Source: Haloarculaceae archaeon
GTDB taxonomy: Archaea > Halobacteriota > Halobacteria > Halobacteriales > Haloarculaceae
Length of the DNA: 22,358 nt
Direction: 5' to 3'
NCBI GenBank assembly: GCA_018609665.1
Contig: JAHENN010000264.1
Location: 1 to 22,358 of the forward strand
In this document: positions 15,117-22,216 of the stretch, piece by piece
Layout: every line of letters begins with the position of its first letter
Numbering within the stretch: position 1 is the first letter of the stretch
Program-made: the position numbers and the translations under genes
The notes under the pieces: model-generated
What the model saw: the letters and a program-made list of their open reading frames with translations, nothing else
Told to the model about the DNA's origin: nothing
Databases searched by the model: none

Positions 15117-15407
15117 ATGCCGGAAATCCGCCTTTCGGAGACCCGAGACCTGTTCAGCCGGGAGCTGACCTTTCCGGTGACCTGCGAGGAGGTCATCGAG
15201 GACTGCGGCGACGTCAGGCTCCAGGGACCGGGCGGCGTCGACGACACCATCGCCGACGTGTTCGACCGCTGTGAGTCGACGGAGTTCGGCTCGACGGACG
15301 AGCTCGTGGACACGCTGATGATGTACATCAGCGAGGACTACGTCGGCCGGATCGGCTACGACGACCGCGGCGACAACACCGGCTACGACGACGAGGTGTC
15401 GCTGTGA
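15117..15407 (+). CDS. Small conserved haloarchaeal protein (DUF5789-like, from memory)
   Basis: A 96-aa acidic soluble protein: MPEIRLSETRDLFSRELTFP, VTCEEVIEDCGDVRLQGPGG, then TDELVDTLMMYISEDYVGRI and a GYDDRGDNTGYDDEVSL tail. The ETRxxFxRELxFP opening and the YxGRxxYDDRG ending are, from memory, typical of a haloarchaeal family listed as DUF5789; the number should be checked. No function is known. The TGA stop overlaps the adenylate kinase ATG (TGATG), so the two are very probably co-transcribed and translationally coupled. That could hint at a link to nucleotide metabolism. Confidence 0.82.
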   Translation: MPEIRLSETRDLFSRELTFPVTCEEVIEDCGDVRLQGPGGVDDTIADVFDRCESTEFGSTDELVDTLMMYISEDYVGRIGYDDRGDNTGYDDEVSL

Positions 15408-15982
15408 TGGACACGACGGTCGTCGCCGGCGTCCCCGGCGTCGGCGCCTCGGAGGTGTGCCGGCTCGCGAGAAAGCGACTGGACGAGGAGTACAAGCTGC
15501 TGAACTTCGGGGACGTGATGTTGGAGGAGGCCATCGCCGAGGGGCTCGTCGCCGAGCGGGCCGACCTCGCGACGCTGTCGCGGCGGGACATCGAGCGGCT
15601 CCAGCGGCGGGCCGGCGAGTTCGTCGCCGACGCCGCCCGCACCAACGCGGTGCTCGTCAACACGCATCTGGCGGTCGCCACCGCCCACGGCTTCCTGCCG
15701 GGGCTCCGGTCGGAGGTGCTGGCCGACGTCGACCCCACGCGGCTGGTGCTCGTGGAGGCCGACCCGGAGACGATCGCCGACCGCCGCGGCGACGTCGACC
15801 ACCGGGAGTACCGCGAGCAGGGCGTCCGCTCGATCGACCTCCACCAGGACCTGACCCGGGCGGCGGCGATGAACCACGCACTCGAGGTCGGCTGTCCGGT
15901 CCGGCTCGTCGAGAATGAGGGGGCCCTGGAGACGGCCGCGGAGACGCTGGCGACGGTCGTCGACGAGGGCGACCCGCGCTGA
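15407..15982 (+). CDS. Archaeal-type adenylate kinase (AdkA-like)
   Basis: A 191-aa cytoplasmic nucleotide kinase, expected to interconvert ATP plus AMP and two ADP. The length and layout fit the archaeal AdkA family rather than the bacterial Adk with lid domain. The N-terminal phosphate loop is VVAGVPGVGASEVCRLA (residues 5-21). LLNFGDVMLEEAIAEGL, LQRRAGEFVADAA and the NTHLAVATAHGFLPGL segment are typical of the family. VLVEADPETIADRR with its two Arg corresponds to the lid. The usual P-loop Lys is replaced by Ala (GVGAS); from memory this occurs in haloarchaeal members, so activity is likely but unproven. The ATG overlaps the upstream stop. The stop lies two bases from the convergent halocyanin stop. 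Confidence 0.85.
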   Translation: MDTTVVAGVPGVGASEVCRLARKRLDEEYKLLNFGDVMLEEAIAEGLVAERADLATLSRRDIERLQRRAGEFVADAARTNAVLVNTHLAVATAHGFLPGLRSEVLADVDPTRLVLVEADPETIADRRGDVDHREYREQGVRSIDLHQDLTRAAAMNHALEVGCPVRLVENEGALETAAETLATVVDEGDPR

Positions 15983-15984
15983 CG

Positions 15985-16644
15985 CTACCGCGACCGGGGG
16001 CGGTCGGGCCCCGGATTCGAGGCCGCCGAGGCGGCCATCAGGACCAGCACGACGCCGAGCGCCACCGCCGTCACCGCGACGACGAGGTCCGTGGTCGTCA
16101 GCGACCCGCCGGCGCCGTCGTCGCCGTCGCCGGCCGGTTGGACGAGGGCGTCGTCGGTGGACCCGACCGCGACGACCCCTTTCATTCCGTCGTTGCGGTG
16201 GTCCGGAGAGTAATACCGGAACGTCGCCGACTCCCGAAACTCGTAACTGAACGTGTGCGCGGCGTCGTCGACGACCTCGGACTCGAAGGCGGGCTCGCCG
16301 TCGCCGTCGGGGTCGTGGACGACGCCGCGAGCACCGCCGGTGCCCGTCCACTCCCAGACGACGGTCGTCCCGGGGTCGACGAGCACCGCCGGTGGGTCGA
16401 ACAGCAGGCCGTCCTCGCCGGCGCCGACCGAGACGCTCACCTCCTCGCGGCCGGTGTAGTCGACCGTCCCCTCGTAGTTGCTCACGTCGGCCATCCAGCC
16501 GCCGTACGACTGCGCGGCCGCGGAATCAGCGGTCGCCGCGACGGCGGCGCCGCCGGCGCCGACCCGCAGGAACGTCCGCCGTCCGAGGGTCGAGCCGTCG
16601 CCCCGGGCGGACGGAGACCGTCGCGCCCGCTGAGACTCGCTCAT
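15985..16644 (-). CDS. Halocyanin-like membrane-anchored cupredoxin lacking copper ligands
   Basis: A 219-aa Tat-exported protein. GRRTFLRVGAGGAAVAA (residues 21-37) is the twin-arginine signal. The halocyanin domain spans about residues 60-162. A membrane helix (LVVAVTAVALGVVLVLMAAS) near residues 187-206 anchors it, leaving the domain outside. The family fold is clear: VLVDPGTTVVWEWTGTGGA, FSYEFRESATFRYY and NDGMKGVV. Of the four type 1 copper ligands, the usual His in GGAHNV is Arg106, and the usual Cys in YYCxPH is Ser146. His149 and Met154 remain. The protein has no cysteine at all, so a classical blue copper site is impossible. It is divergent from the TRASH-Lrp regulator, 86 bases apart, with a TATA box 25-30 bases upstream of its ATG. 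Confidence 0.88.
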   Translation of the reverse strand: MSESQRARRSPSARGDGSTLGRRTFLRVGAGGAAVAATADSAAAQSYGGWMADVSNYEGTVDYTGREEVSVSVGAGEDGLLFDPPAVLVDPGTTVVWEWTGTGGARGVVHDPDGDGEPAFESEVVDDAAHTFSYEFRESATFRYYSPDHRNDGMKGVVAVGSTDDALVQPAGDGDDGAGGSLTTTDLVVAVTAVALGVVLVLMAASAASNPGPDRPRSR

Positions 16645-16668
16645 AGTCGTCCGTCCGCCCGCAAGGAG

Positions 16669-16676
16669 TTTATATC
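16669..16676 (-). promoter_or_regulatory. TATA box for the halocyanin-like gene
   Basis: Minus-strand GATATAAA, 25-32 bases before the ATG at 16644, fits a leaderless start. It is the only strong AT-rich patch in the 86-base divergent gap shared with the Lrp regulator. Confidence 0.65.
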
Positions 16677-16730
16677 GACGGGTTGCGCCGCGGCGGAAGC
16701 GGTTTGTCGCCGGCCGTCCAACCGCGACCG

Positions 16731-17321
16731 ATGCGCGACCTCGACGACACCGACCGGCGGCTGATCAGGCTGCTGCTGGCGGACGCCCGCCGGCCGTACA
16801 GCGAGCTGGCCGAGGCCGTCGACCTCTCGGCGCCGGCGGTGAGCGACCGGGTCGACCGGCTCCGGGAACTCGGCGTCATCGAGCGGTTCACGCTCGACCT
16901 CGACCGCTCGCGGCTCCAGGAGGGGGTGCGGCTGGTGGTGACGCTGTCGGTCACCCCCGGCGAGACGGCCGCCGTCCGGGAGGCGCTGGCCGGCGTCGCC
17001 GGCGTCGAACGCGTCCTCGAGACCGCCGACGGCCGGCTGCTCGTCGTCGCGACCGTCCCGGACGCCGCGGTCCGGGACCACCTCGCGCCGGCCTTCGAGA
17101 CCGGCGCCGTCGAGGACGTCGACGTCTCGCCGCTGGTGGGCGCCGAACGGCACCCGGGGCTCGGGGAGGCTACGCTCGGCCTCGACTGCGCCGAGTGCGG
17201 CAACACCGTCACCAGCGAGGGCGTCACCGCGACCGTCGGCGGCGACACCCACGAGTTCTGCTGTGAGTCCTGCGAGACGCGGTTCCGGCGGCGGTACGAG
17301 GAGCTGGAGGAGGGCGCCTGA
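16731..17321 (+). CDS. Lrp/AsnC-family regulator with C-terminal TRASH metal-binding domain
   Basis: A 196-aa transcription factor. Residues 1-55 are the AsnC-type helix-turn-helix (LDDTDRRLIRLLLADARRPY, then SAPAVSDRVDRLRELGVIER). Residues 60-135 are an Lrp-like effector domain. Residues 151-188 are a TRASH domain: CAECG (Cys153, Cys156), then FCCESC (Cys177, Cys178, Cys181). Spacing Cys156-x20-Cys177-x3-Cys181 matches the metal-binding pattern. TRASH-Lrp proteins next to copper ATPases sense copper or related metals in archaea, as with CopR in Sulfolobus. That role is inferred from position here. ATG 16731 follows a weak TTTGT box by 25-30 bases. It lies 135 bases upstream of copA. Confidence 0.92.
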   Translation: MRDLDDTDRRLIRLLLADARRPYSELAEAVDLSAPAVSDRVDRLRELGVIERFTLDLDRSRLQEGVRLVVTLSVTPGETAAVREALAGVAGVERVLETADGRLLVVATVPDAAVRDHLAPAFETGAVEDVDVSPLVGAERHPGLGEATLGLDCAECGNTVTSEGVTATVGGDTHEFCCESCETRFRRRYEELEEGA

Positions 17322-17382
17322 CGCGCGGGCGCCGCCGTCGCTTTGGGATCGAAAGTCGAAGCCGGGCGCGTCCACCTGGATA

Positions 17383-17434
17383 CGAACTTCGGGCCCGAGC
17401 GAGTTCGAGTTTTTCAAGTGACAAGCCGCTTGAA
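17383..17434 (+). promoter_or_regulatory. Inverted repeats in the copA promoter, candidate regulator sites
   Basis: Two structures lie in the 135-base gap before copA. CGAACT (17383-17388) and AGTTCG (17402-17407) flank the perfect palindrome TCGGGCCCGA (17389-17398). TTCAAGTG (17413-17420) and CGCTTGAA (17427-17434) match at 7 of 8 positions around a 6-base spacer. The second repeat overlaps a T-rich GTTTTTC box (17409-17415), which is a plausible TATA region. Both are well placed to bind the adjacent Lrp/TRASH dimer; that is inference. Confidence 0.55.
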
Positions 17435-17456
17435 CGGGGAGCCCCTACGAACGGGT

Positions 17457-20000
17457 ATGCAACGGGAACGGCTGGCGGTCGGCGGCATGCACTGTGCGAG
17501 CTGTGCCGAGAGCATCGCCGACGCCGTCGGGACCGTCGACGGGGTCGTCGACGTCGACGTCAACTACGCCACCGACGAGGCGACCGTCGAGTACGACCCC
17601 GGGCGGACCTCGTTGGCGGCCGTCTACGACGCCGTCGAACGGGCCGGCTACGAGCCGCGACGGGAGCGGCGGACGGTCGAAATCGCCGGCATGCACTGTG
17701 CGAGCTGCGCCGAAACCATCGAGAGCGCGCTCGCGGACGTACCCGGGGTCGTCGACGCCGACGTCAACTACGCGACCGACGAGGCGACCGTCGAGTACAA
17801 CCCGGCGACGTTCGCCGTCGAGGCGGCCTACGACGCCGTCGAGGCGGCCGGCTACGAGCCCGTCCGCGACGACGGCGCCGAGGACGGAGAGGATTCGCCG
17901 GCCGACCGCGAGCTCCGGCGACAGCGCCGGCTCACCGCCGGCGGCGCGGCCCTGACGGCGCCGTTCGCCTACCTGATGCTCGCGACGGTGACGCCGCTGC
18001 CGCGGCCGGAGGTACTCGCCGGCGTCCCGTTCGGCTGGGTCGAGTTCGGGCTCGCGACGCTTCTGATGGCGACGCTCGGCCGGGAGTTCCTCGTCGGCGC
18101 CGCCGTCGCCGCCCGGAACGGCACCGCGAACATGGACACGCTGGTCGCCGTCGGCACGACGGCGGGCTACGCGTTCAGTACGGGCGTCATCCTGCTGGAC
18201 GTCCCCGGCGGGCGGTACTTCGAGGCCGTCGCGTTCATCCTGTGGTTCATCACGCTCGGCAACTGGCTGGAGGCGCGCTCGAAGGCCAGGGCCTCGGGCG
18301 CCCTCCGGGAGCTGCTGGAGCTGGAGGCCGACGAGGCGACGGTCCTCTGGGATGGCACGGAACGGACGGTCCCCGTCTCGGAGCTCGCGGTCGGCGACCG
18401 GCTGAAGGTCCGCCCCGGCGAGCGGATCCCGACCGACGGCGTCGTCGTCGACGGCGAGTCGGCCGTCGACGAGTCGATGCTCACCGGCGAGTCCGTCCCG
18501 GTCGAGAAGACGCCCGGCGACGAGGTGGTCGGCTCGACGGTCAACGAGAACGGCGTGCTGGTCGTCGAGGCGACGACGGTCGGCGACGACACCGCCGTCC
18601 AGCGCATCGTCCGCCGCGTGAAGGAGGCCCAATCCCGCCAGCCCGACGTCCAGCGGCTCGCCGACGTCGTCTCCGGTTACTTCGTCACGGCGGTGCTCGC
18701 CAACGCCGTGTTCTGGGCGGCGGCGTGGCTGCTGTTCCCCGGGACGCTGGACGCCGTCGTGTCGGCGCTGCCGCTGTGGGAGCCGGTCGGCGGCGGCCCC
18801 GCCGGCGGCGTCTCGGCCCCGGAGTTCGCCGTCGTCGTCTTCGCGTCGGCGGTGCTGGTGGCCTGTCCCTGCGCGCTGGGGCTGGCGACGCCGGCGGCGA
18901 CGATGGTCGGCTCGACGCTCGCCGCCCGCAACGGCATCCTCTTCGAGGGCGGCGACGTCCTCGAGGCGGTCCGGGACGTCGACGCAGTCGTCTTCGACAA
19001 GACCGGCACACTCACCGAGGGCGAGATGGCGCTGACCGACGTCGAGCCGGTCGGCGCCCGCGCGGACGGCGCGGGCGGCGTCGCCGCGGTCGACGAGTCG
19101 TTCGTCCTCGCGCTCGCGGCCGCCGCCGAGTCCGGCTCCGAACACCCGCTCGGCGAGGCCGTCGTCGCCGGCGCCCGCGAGCGCGGCGTCGACGTCCCCG
19201 ACGCCGAGGGCTTCGAGAACGTTCCCGGGAAGGGCGTCGAGGCGACGACCGAACACGGCGAGGTGCTGGTCGGCAACCGGGCGCTGCTGGAGCGCAACGG
19301 CGTCGACCCGGCGCCGGCGGAGACGGCGGCCGAGCGGCTCGAACGCGAGGGCAAGACCGCGATGTTGGTCGCGCTGGACGGCCGCGTCGTCGGCGTCGTC
19401 GCGGCCGCCGACACGGTCCGGGAGAGCGCCCGCCGGGCCATCGCCGACCTCCGGGAGCGCGGCCTCGACGTCCACATGCTGACCGGCGACAACGAGCGCA
19501 CCGCCCGCGCGGTCGCGGAGGCGGTCGGCATCCCCGCCGAGAACGTCCGGGCCGGCGTCCTGCCCGGCGAGAAGGCCGACGCCGTCGACGCCATCGGGGC
19601 CGACGGTACCGGGGTGATGATGGTCGGTGACGGCGTCAACGACGCGCCGGCGCTTGCGACCGCGAGGGTCGGCGTCGCCGTCGGCTCCGGCACCGACGTC
19701 GCCATCGAGTCGGCGGACGTGACGCTGATGCGGTCGGACCCCGCCGACGTCGTCCGGGCCGTCCGGCTGTCGGAGGCGACCATCGCGAAGGTGTGGCAGA
19801 ACCTCGTCTGGGCGTTCGGCTACAACGCGGCGCTGATTCCGGTCGCCTCCCTCGGCCTGCTGAACCCCGCGCTGGCCGGCGCCGCGATGTCGGCCTCCAG
19901 CGTCTCGGTGATGTCCAACAGCCTGCTGTTCGCCCGCTACGAGCCGGACGCCGACTACGTGCCGCTGCCGCTGCGGCCGCTGGTCGCGCTCCGCGGCTGA
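17457..20000 (+). CDS. copA: Copper-translocating P-type ATPase with two N-terminal HMA domains
   Basis: An 847-aa P1B-type ATPase that exports copper across the cell membrane. Two HMA domains lead, each with GMHCASC (near residues 10-16 and 78-84), exactly 68 residues apart. About six to eight helices follow. Motifs in order: actuator LTGESVPVEK at about residue 341, the metal-binding ACPCALGLATPAAT at about 470 (CPC), phosphorylation site DKTGTLTEGE at Asp514, SEHPLGEA at about 560, GDNERTARAVAEAVGI, and GDGVNDAPALATARVG at about 723. The late YNAALIPVASLGLLNPALAG and MSASSVSVMSNSL (helix with Met and Ser) match Cu(I) ATPases. ATG 17457 is preferred; the open frame upstream to 17343 reads through promoter repeats. 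Cu(I) specificity is inferred from motifs. Confidence 0.95.
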   Translation: MQRERLAVGGMHCASCAESIADAVGTVDGVVDVDVNYATDEATVEYDPGRTSLAAVYDAVERAGYEPRRERRTVEIAGMHCASCAETIESALADVPGVVDADVNYATDEATVEYNPATFAVEAAYDAVEAAGYEPVRDDGAEDGEDSPADRELRRQRRLTAGGAALTAPFAYLMLATVTPLPRPEVLAGVPFGWVEFGLATLLMATLGREFLVGAAVAARNGTANMDTLVAVGTTAGYAFSTGVILLDVPGGRYFEAVAFILWFITLGNWLEARSKARASGALRELLELEADEATVLWDGTERTVPVSELAVGDRLKVRPGERIPTDGVVVDGESAVDESMLTGESVPVEKTPGDEVVGSTVNENGVLVVEATTVGDDTAVQRIVRRVKEAQSRQPDVQRLADVVSGYFVTAVLANAVFWAAAWLLFPGTLDAVVSALPLWEPVGGGPAGGVSAPEFAVVVFASAVLVACPCALGLATPAATMVGSTLAARNGILFEGGDVLEAVRDVDAVVFDKTGTLTEGEMALTDVEPVGARADGAGGVAAVDESFVLALAAAAESGSEHPLGEAVVAGARERGVDVPDAEGFENVPGKGVEATTEHGEVLVGNRALLERNGVDPAPAETAAERLEREGKTAMLVALDGRVVGVVAAADTVRESARRAIADLRERGLDVHMLTGDNERTARAVAEAVGIPAENVRAGVLPGEKADAVDAIGADGTGVMMVGDGVNDAPALATARVGVAVGSGTDVAIESADVTLMRSDPADVVRAVRLSEATIAKVWQNLVWAFGYNAALIPVASLGLLNPALAGAAMSASSVSVMSNSLLFARYEPDADYVPLPLRPLVALRG

Positions 20001-20039
20001 CCGGGGTCCGGGGGCTTTTGTCGCCGGCGACCCGACCCC
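20001..20039 (+). promoter_or_regulatory. Nested palindrome between copA and the reductase gene
   Basis: GTCGCCGGCGAC (20020-20031) is a perfect 12-base palindrome. It sits inside outer arms GGGGTC (20003-20008) and GACCCC (20034-20039). CTTTTG at 20015-20020 is at the expected TATA distance from the GTG at 20044. The structure may terminate copA or mark the promoter of the next gene; I cannot tell which. Confidence 0.4.
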
Positions 20040-20043
20040 CGGC

Positions 20044-20706
20044 GTGCACGTCGTCGTCAACGCCGCGATGAGCGCCGACGGGAAGCTCTCCTCGCGCCGC
20101 CGCGAGCAGATCGCCATCAGCGGCGAGGCCGACTTCGCCCGCGTCGACCGGCTGCGGGCCGAGGCCGACGCCGTCGCCGTCGGCGTCGGGACCGTCCTGG
20201 CGGACGACCCCTCGCTGGTCCGCCACGACGAGGCCCACCGCGCCGACCGCCGTGGTCCGGAGGCGCCGCCGCCGGCCCGCGTCGTCGTCGACTCCCGCTG
20301 TCGGACCCCCGCCGACGCCGCCGTCCTGGCCGACGACCCAGCGACGTACGTCCTGACGACCGACGCCGCGCCCGACGACCGTCGGGCGACGCTGTCGGAA
20401 GCCGGAGCGACGCTGCTGACCGCCGGCGACGACCGCGTCGACCTGCCCGCGGCCCTCGAGGCGCTGGCTGCGGAGGGCGTCGACCGCCTGATGGTCGAGG
20501 GCGGCGGCGAACTCATCTTCTCGCTGTTCGAGGCCGGGCTGATCGACGAGCTGTCGGTCTACGTCGGCGGGCTGGTCATCGGCGGCCGGGAGGCGCCGAC
20601 GCTGGCCGACGGCGACGGCTTCGTCGAGGCGTTCCCGGAGCTGACGCTGGACGACGTCCGGCGGCTCGACGACGGTGTCGTCCTGGAGTGGACCGTCGCC
20701 GGATGA
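20044..20706 (+). CDS. arfC: 2,5-diamino-6-(ribosylamino)-4(3H)-pyrimidinone 5'-phosphate reductase
   Basis: A 220-aa NAD(P)H-dependent reductase with the RibD C-terminal (dihydrofolate-reductase-like) fold, catalysing the third step of archaeal riboflavin biosynthesis in the cytoplasm. Seen: VVVNAAMSADGKLSSRRREQ at the N-terminus and VDRLRAEADAVAVGVGTVLA. RVVVDSRCRTP is followed by the nucleotide-binding LMVEGGGELIFSLFEAGLID and VYVGGLVIGGREAP. This matches the archaeal single-domain reductase; no deaminase domain is attached. The start is GTG (20044), about 25 bases after CTTTTG. The stop lies one base from that of a convergent gene. Expected product: the ribitylamino compound passed to the deaminase and phosphatase. 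The gene name follows the Methanocaldococcus naming. Confidence 0.9.
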   Translation: MHVVVNAAMSADGKLSSRRREQIAISGEADFARVDRLRAEADAVAVGVGTVLADDPSLVRHDEAHRADRRGPEAPPPARVVVDSRCRTPADAAVLADDPATYVLTTDAAPDDRRATLSEAGATLLTAGDDRVDLPAALEALAAEGVDRLMVEGGGELIFSLFEAGLIDELSVYVGGLVIGGREAPTLADGDGFVEAFPELTLDDVRRLDDGVVLEWTVAG

Positions 20707-20707
20707 C

Positions 20708-20992
20708 TCAGTGCTGGTGGCCGGTCAGCTCGGCGTAGCTGGCTCCGAACCGCTCCTCGAACAGCTCCATCGTCGCCGCCTCGATGTCCTGATACTGCTC
20801 GGTGTCGCCGCCCTCTGCGTGATGAACCGTCGCGTGGATGCGCTGGGCGCAGGAAAACAGCGCCAGGTCGCCGACGATCTCGGCGTCGGGTTCGTCGTCC
20901 TCGCGGAGCAGCTCGAGCATCTCTGCCGGAATGGTGACCTCGTCGTCGGCTGTCTCGCCCTCGATGTGGAACGTGACGGTGTTGTCTGCCAT
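20708..20992 (-). CDS. Small conserved haloarchaeal protein of unknown function
   Basis: A 94-aa acidic soluble protein: MADNTVTFHIEGETADDEVT, IPAEMLELLREDDEPDAEIV, then GDLALFSCAQRIHATVHHAE and LFEERFGASYAELTGHQH. It has a beta start, a helical middle and a His-rich end. I recall similar small haloarchaeal proteins but not the family number or a function. ATG 20992 is followed by a convincing coding pattern, and an ACAAAAG patch about 21-27 bases upstream (21013-21019) is a possible TATA element. The TGA is one base from the reductase stop, so the two genes converge without a spacer. It is on the same strand as thioredoxin reductase and 110 bases after its stop. Confidence 0.82.
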   Translation of the reverse strand: MADNTVTFHIEGETADDEVTIPAEMLELLREDDEPDAEIVGDLALFSCAQRIHATVHHAEGGDTEQYQDIEAATMELFEERFGASYAELTGHQH

Positions 20993-21102
20993 GCTCTCTC
21001 TTCCGCCGCGCGACAAAAGGCAGTTCCGGTCGCGTGCACGCGGCGGTCCCGCGCGGCGTGGTCCGGGCCGAGGTCGTTGGCCACGCCGGCGTTTCGACGC
21101 CG

Positions 21103-22152
21103 TCAGTCGTCCGCGGCGGCGGTGTCGGTGTCGGTGCCGGCGGCCGTCTCGCCGCGCTCCAGCTCCTCGAGGTACTCGTCGGCGTCCATCGCCGCCTTGC
21201 AGCCCATGCCGCCGGCGGTGATGGCCTGCTGGTAGTGGTAGTCGACGACGTCGCCGGCGCCGAAGATTCCCGCCACGCCGGTCTTGGTCTGGCCGGCGCC
21301 GTCGCCGCCCTCGGTCCGGATGTAGCCGGTGTCGTCCATCTCGACCGGCGTGTCCTCCAGGTAGCCGGTGTTCGGCGTGTGGCCGATGGCCATGAACACG
21401 GCGCCGAGCTCCTGCTCGAAGGTCTCGGTGTCGTCGTCGTCGAGGTTCTCCTTGGGGTAGCCCGCCTCGTTCCGCGCGAGGGTGACGGCCTCGACGCCGT
21501 CGTCGGCGGTGCCGTGGATCTCCAGCAGTTCGGTGTTGGTCATCACGTCGATTTCGCCGTCGGCCTCCAGCTCGCGGACGCGGTCGACCCAGTAGTCCTC
21601 GGCGCGGAAGTTCTCCCGGCGGTGGGCGAGGTAGACCGTGTCGGCGAACTTGGTGAGGAACGACGCCTCCTCGCAGGCGGCGTCGCCGCCGCCGACGACG
21701 AGCATGTCCTCGCCGCGGAAGAAGGCGCCGTCGCAGGTGGCACACGTCGAGACGCCGTAGCCCATCAGCTCGTCCTCGCCGGGGACGCCGAGGGTCCGGG
21801 CGGAGGCACCGGAGGCGGCGATGAGCGCGTCCGTCGTGTAGACGGTGCCGTCCCGCAGCTCGACGCGGTGCGGCGGGCCGGCCTCGACGTCGGCGACGAC
21901 GCCGTGTTCGATCTCGGCGCCGAACTGCCGGGCCTGTTCCTTCATGTTCTGGACCAGCTCGGTGCCGCCGACCCCGTCCGGGAAGCCGGGGTAGTTGGCG
22001 ACGTCGGCCGTCAGCGTCAGCTGGCCGCCGGGTTCCGAGCCCTCGAGCACGAGCGGGTCGTTGTTCGAGCGGGCGGCGTAGATGGCCGCGGTCAGCCCGG
22101 CGATGCCGGAGCCGGCGACGATGAGGCGACGGTGGTCGGCGTCGTCTGTCAT
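21103..22152 (-). CDS. trxB: Thioredoxin reductase
   Basis: A 349-aa FAD/NADPH flavoenzyme that keeps cytoplasmic thioredoxin reduced. The FAD glycine motif is LIVAGSGIAGLTAAIYAARS (residues about 10-29). The redox pair is STCATCDGAFF (Cys137, Cys140). The NADPH site is LVVGGGDAACEEASFLTKFA (from residue 151). HRRENFRA, the 2'-phosphate contact, favours NADPH over NADH. FGAGDVVDYHYQQAITAGGM is the C-terminal FAD motif. The length is slightly above the usual 310-330 because of an acidic C-terminal tail (DTDTAAADD). ATG 22152 follows a TTTGTA/TACAAA box by 25-30 bases, so it is probably leaderless. Confidence 0.93.
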   Translation of the reverse strand: MTDDADHRRLIVAGSGIAGLTAAIYAARSNNDPLVLEGSEPGGQLTLTADVANYPGFPDGVGGTELVQNMKEQARQFGAEIEHGVVADVEAGPPHRVELRDGTVYTTDALIAASGASARTLGVPGEDELMGYGVSTCATCDGAFFRGEDMLVVGGGDAACEEASFLTKFADTVYLAHRRENFRAEDYWVDRVRELEADGEIDVMTNTELLEIHGTADDGVEAVTLARNEAGYPKENLDDDDTETFEQELGAVFMAIGHTPNTGYLEDTPVEMDDTGYIRTEGGDGAGQTKTGVAGIFGAGDVVDYHYQQAITAGGMGCKAAMDADEYLEELERGETAAGTDTDTAAADD

Positions 22153-22176
22153 GTCGGAACTTTGCCGGCCGCGGGC

Positions 22177-22182
22177 TTTGTA
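22177..22182 (-). promoter_or_regulatory. TATA-like box for thioredoxin reductase
   Basis: Minus-strand TACAAA lies 25-30 bases before the ATG at 22152, the expected position for a leaderless haloarchaeal start. Confidence 0.5.
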
Positions 22183-22216
22183 GCTTGTGCCCGGCGGTAC
22201 GGCCGCCGCACCGCCG

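Noticed and set aside
17445..20516. 1023-codon open frame antisense to copA and arfC
   Set aside because: A shadow of copA codon bias; it has no recognisable motif and crosses two well-supported genes.
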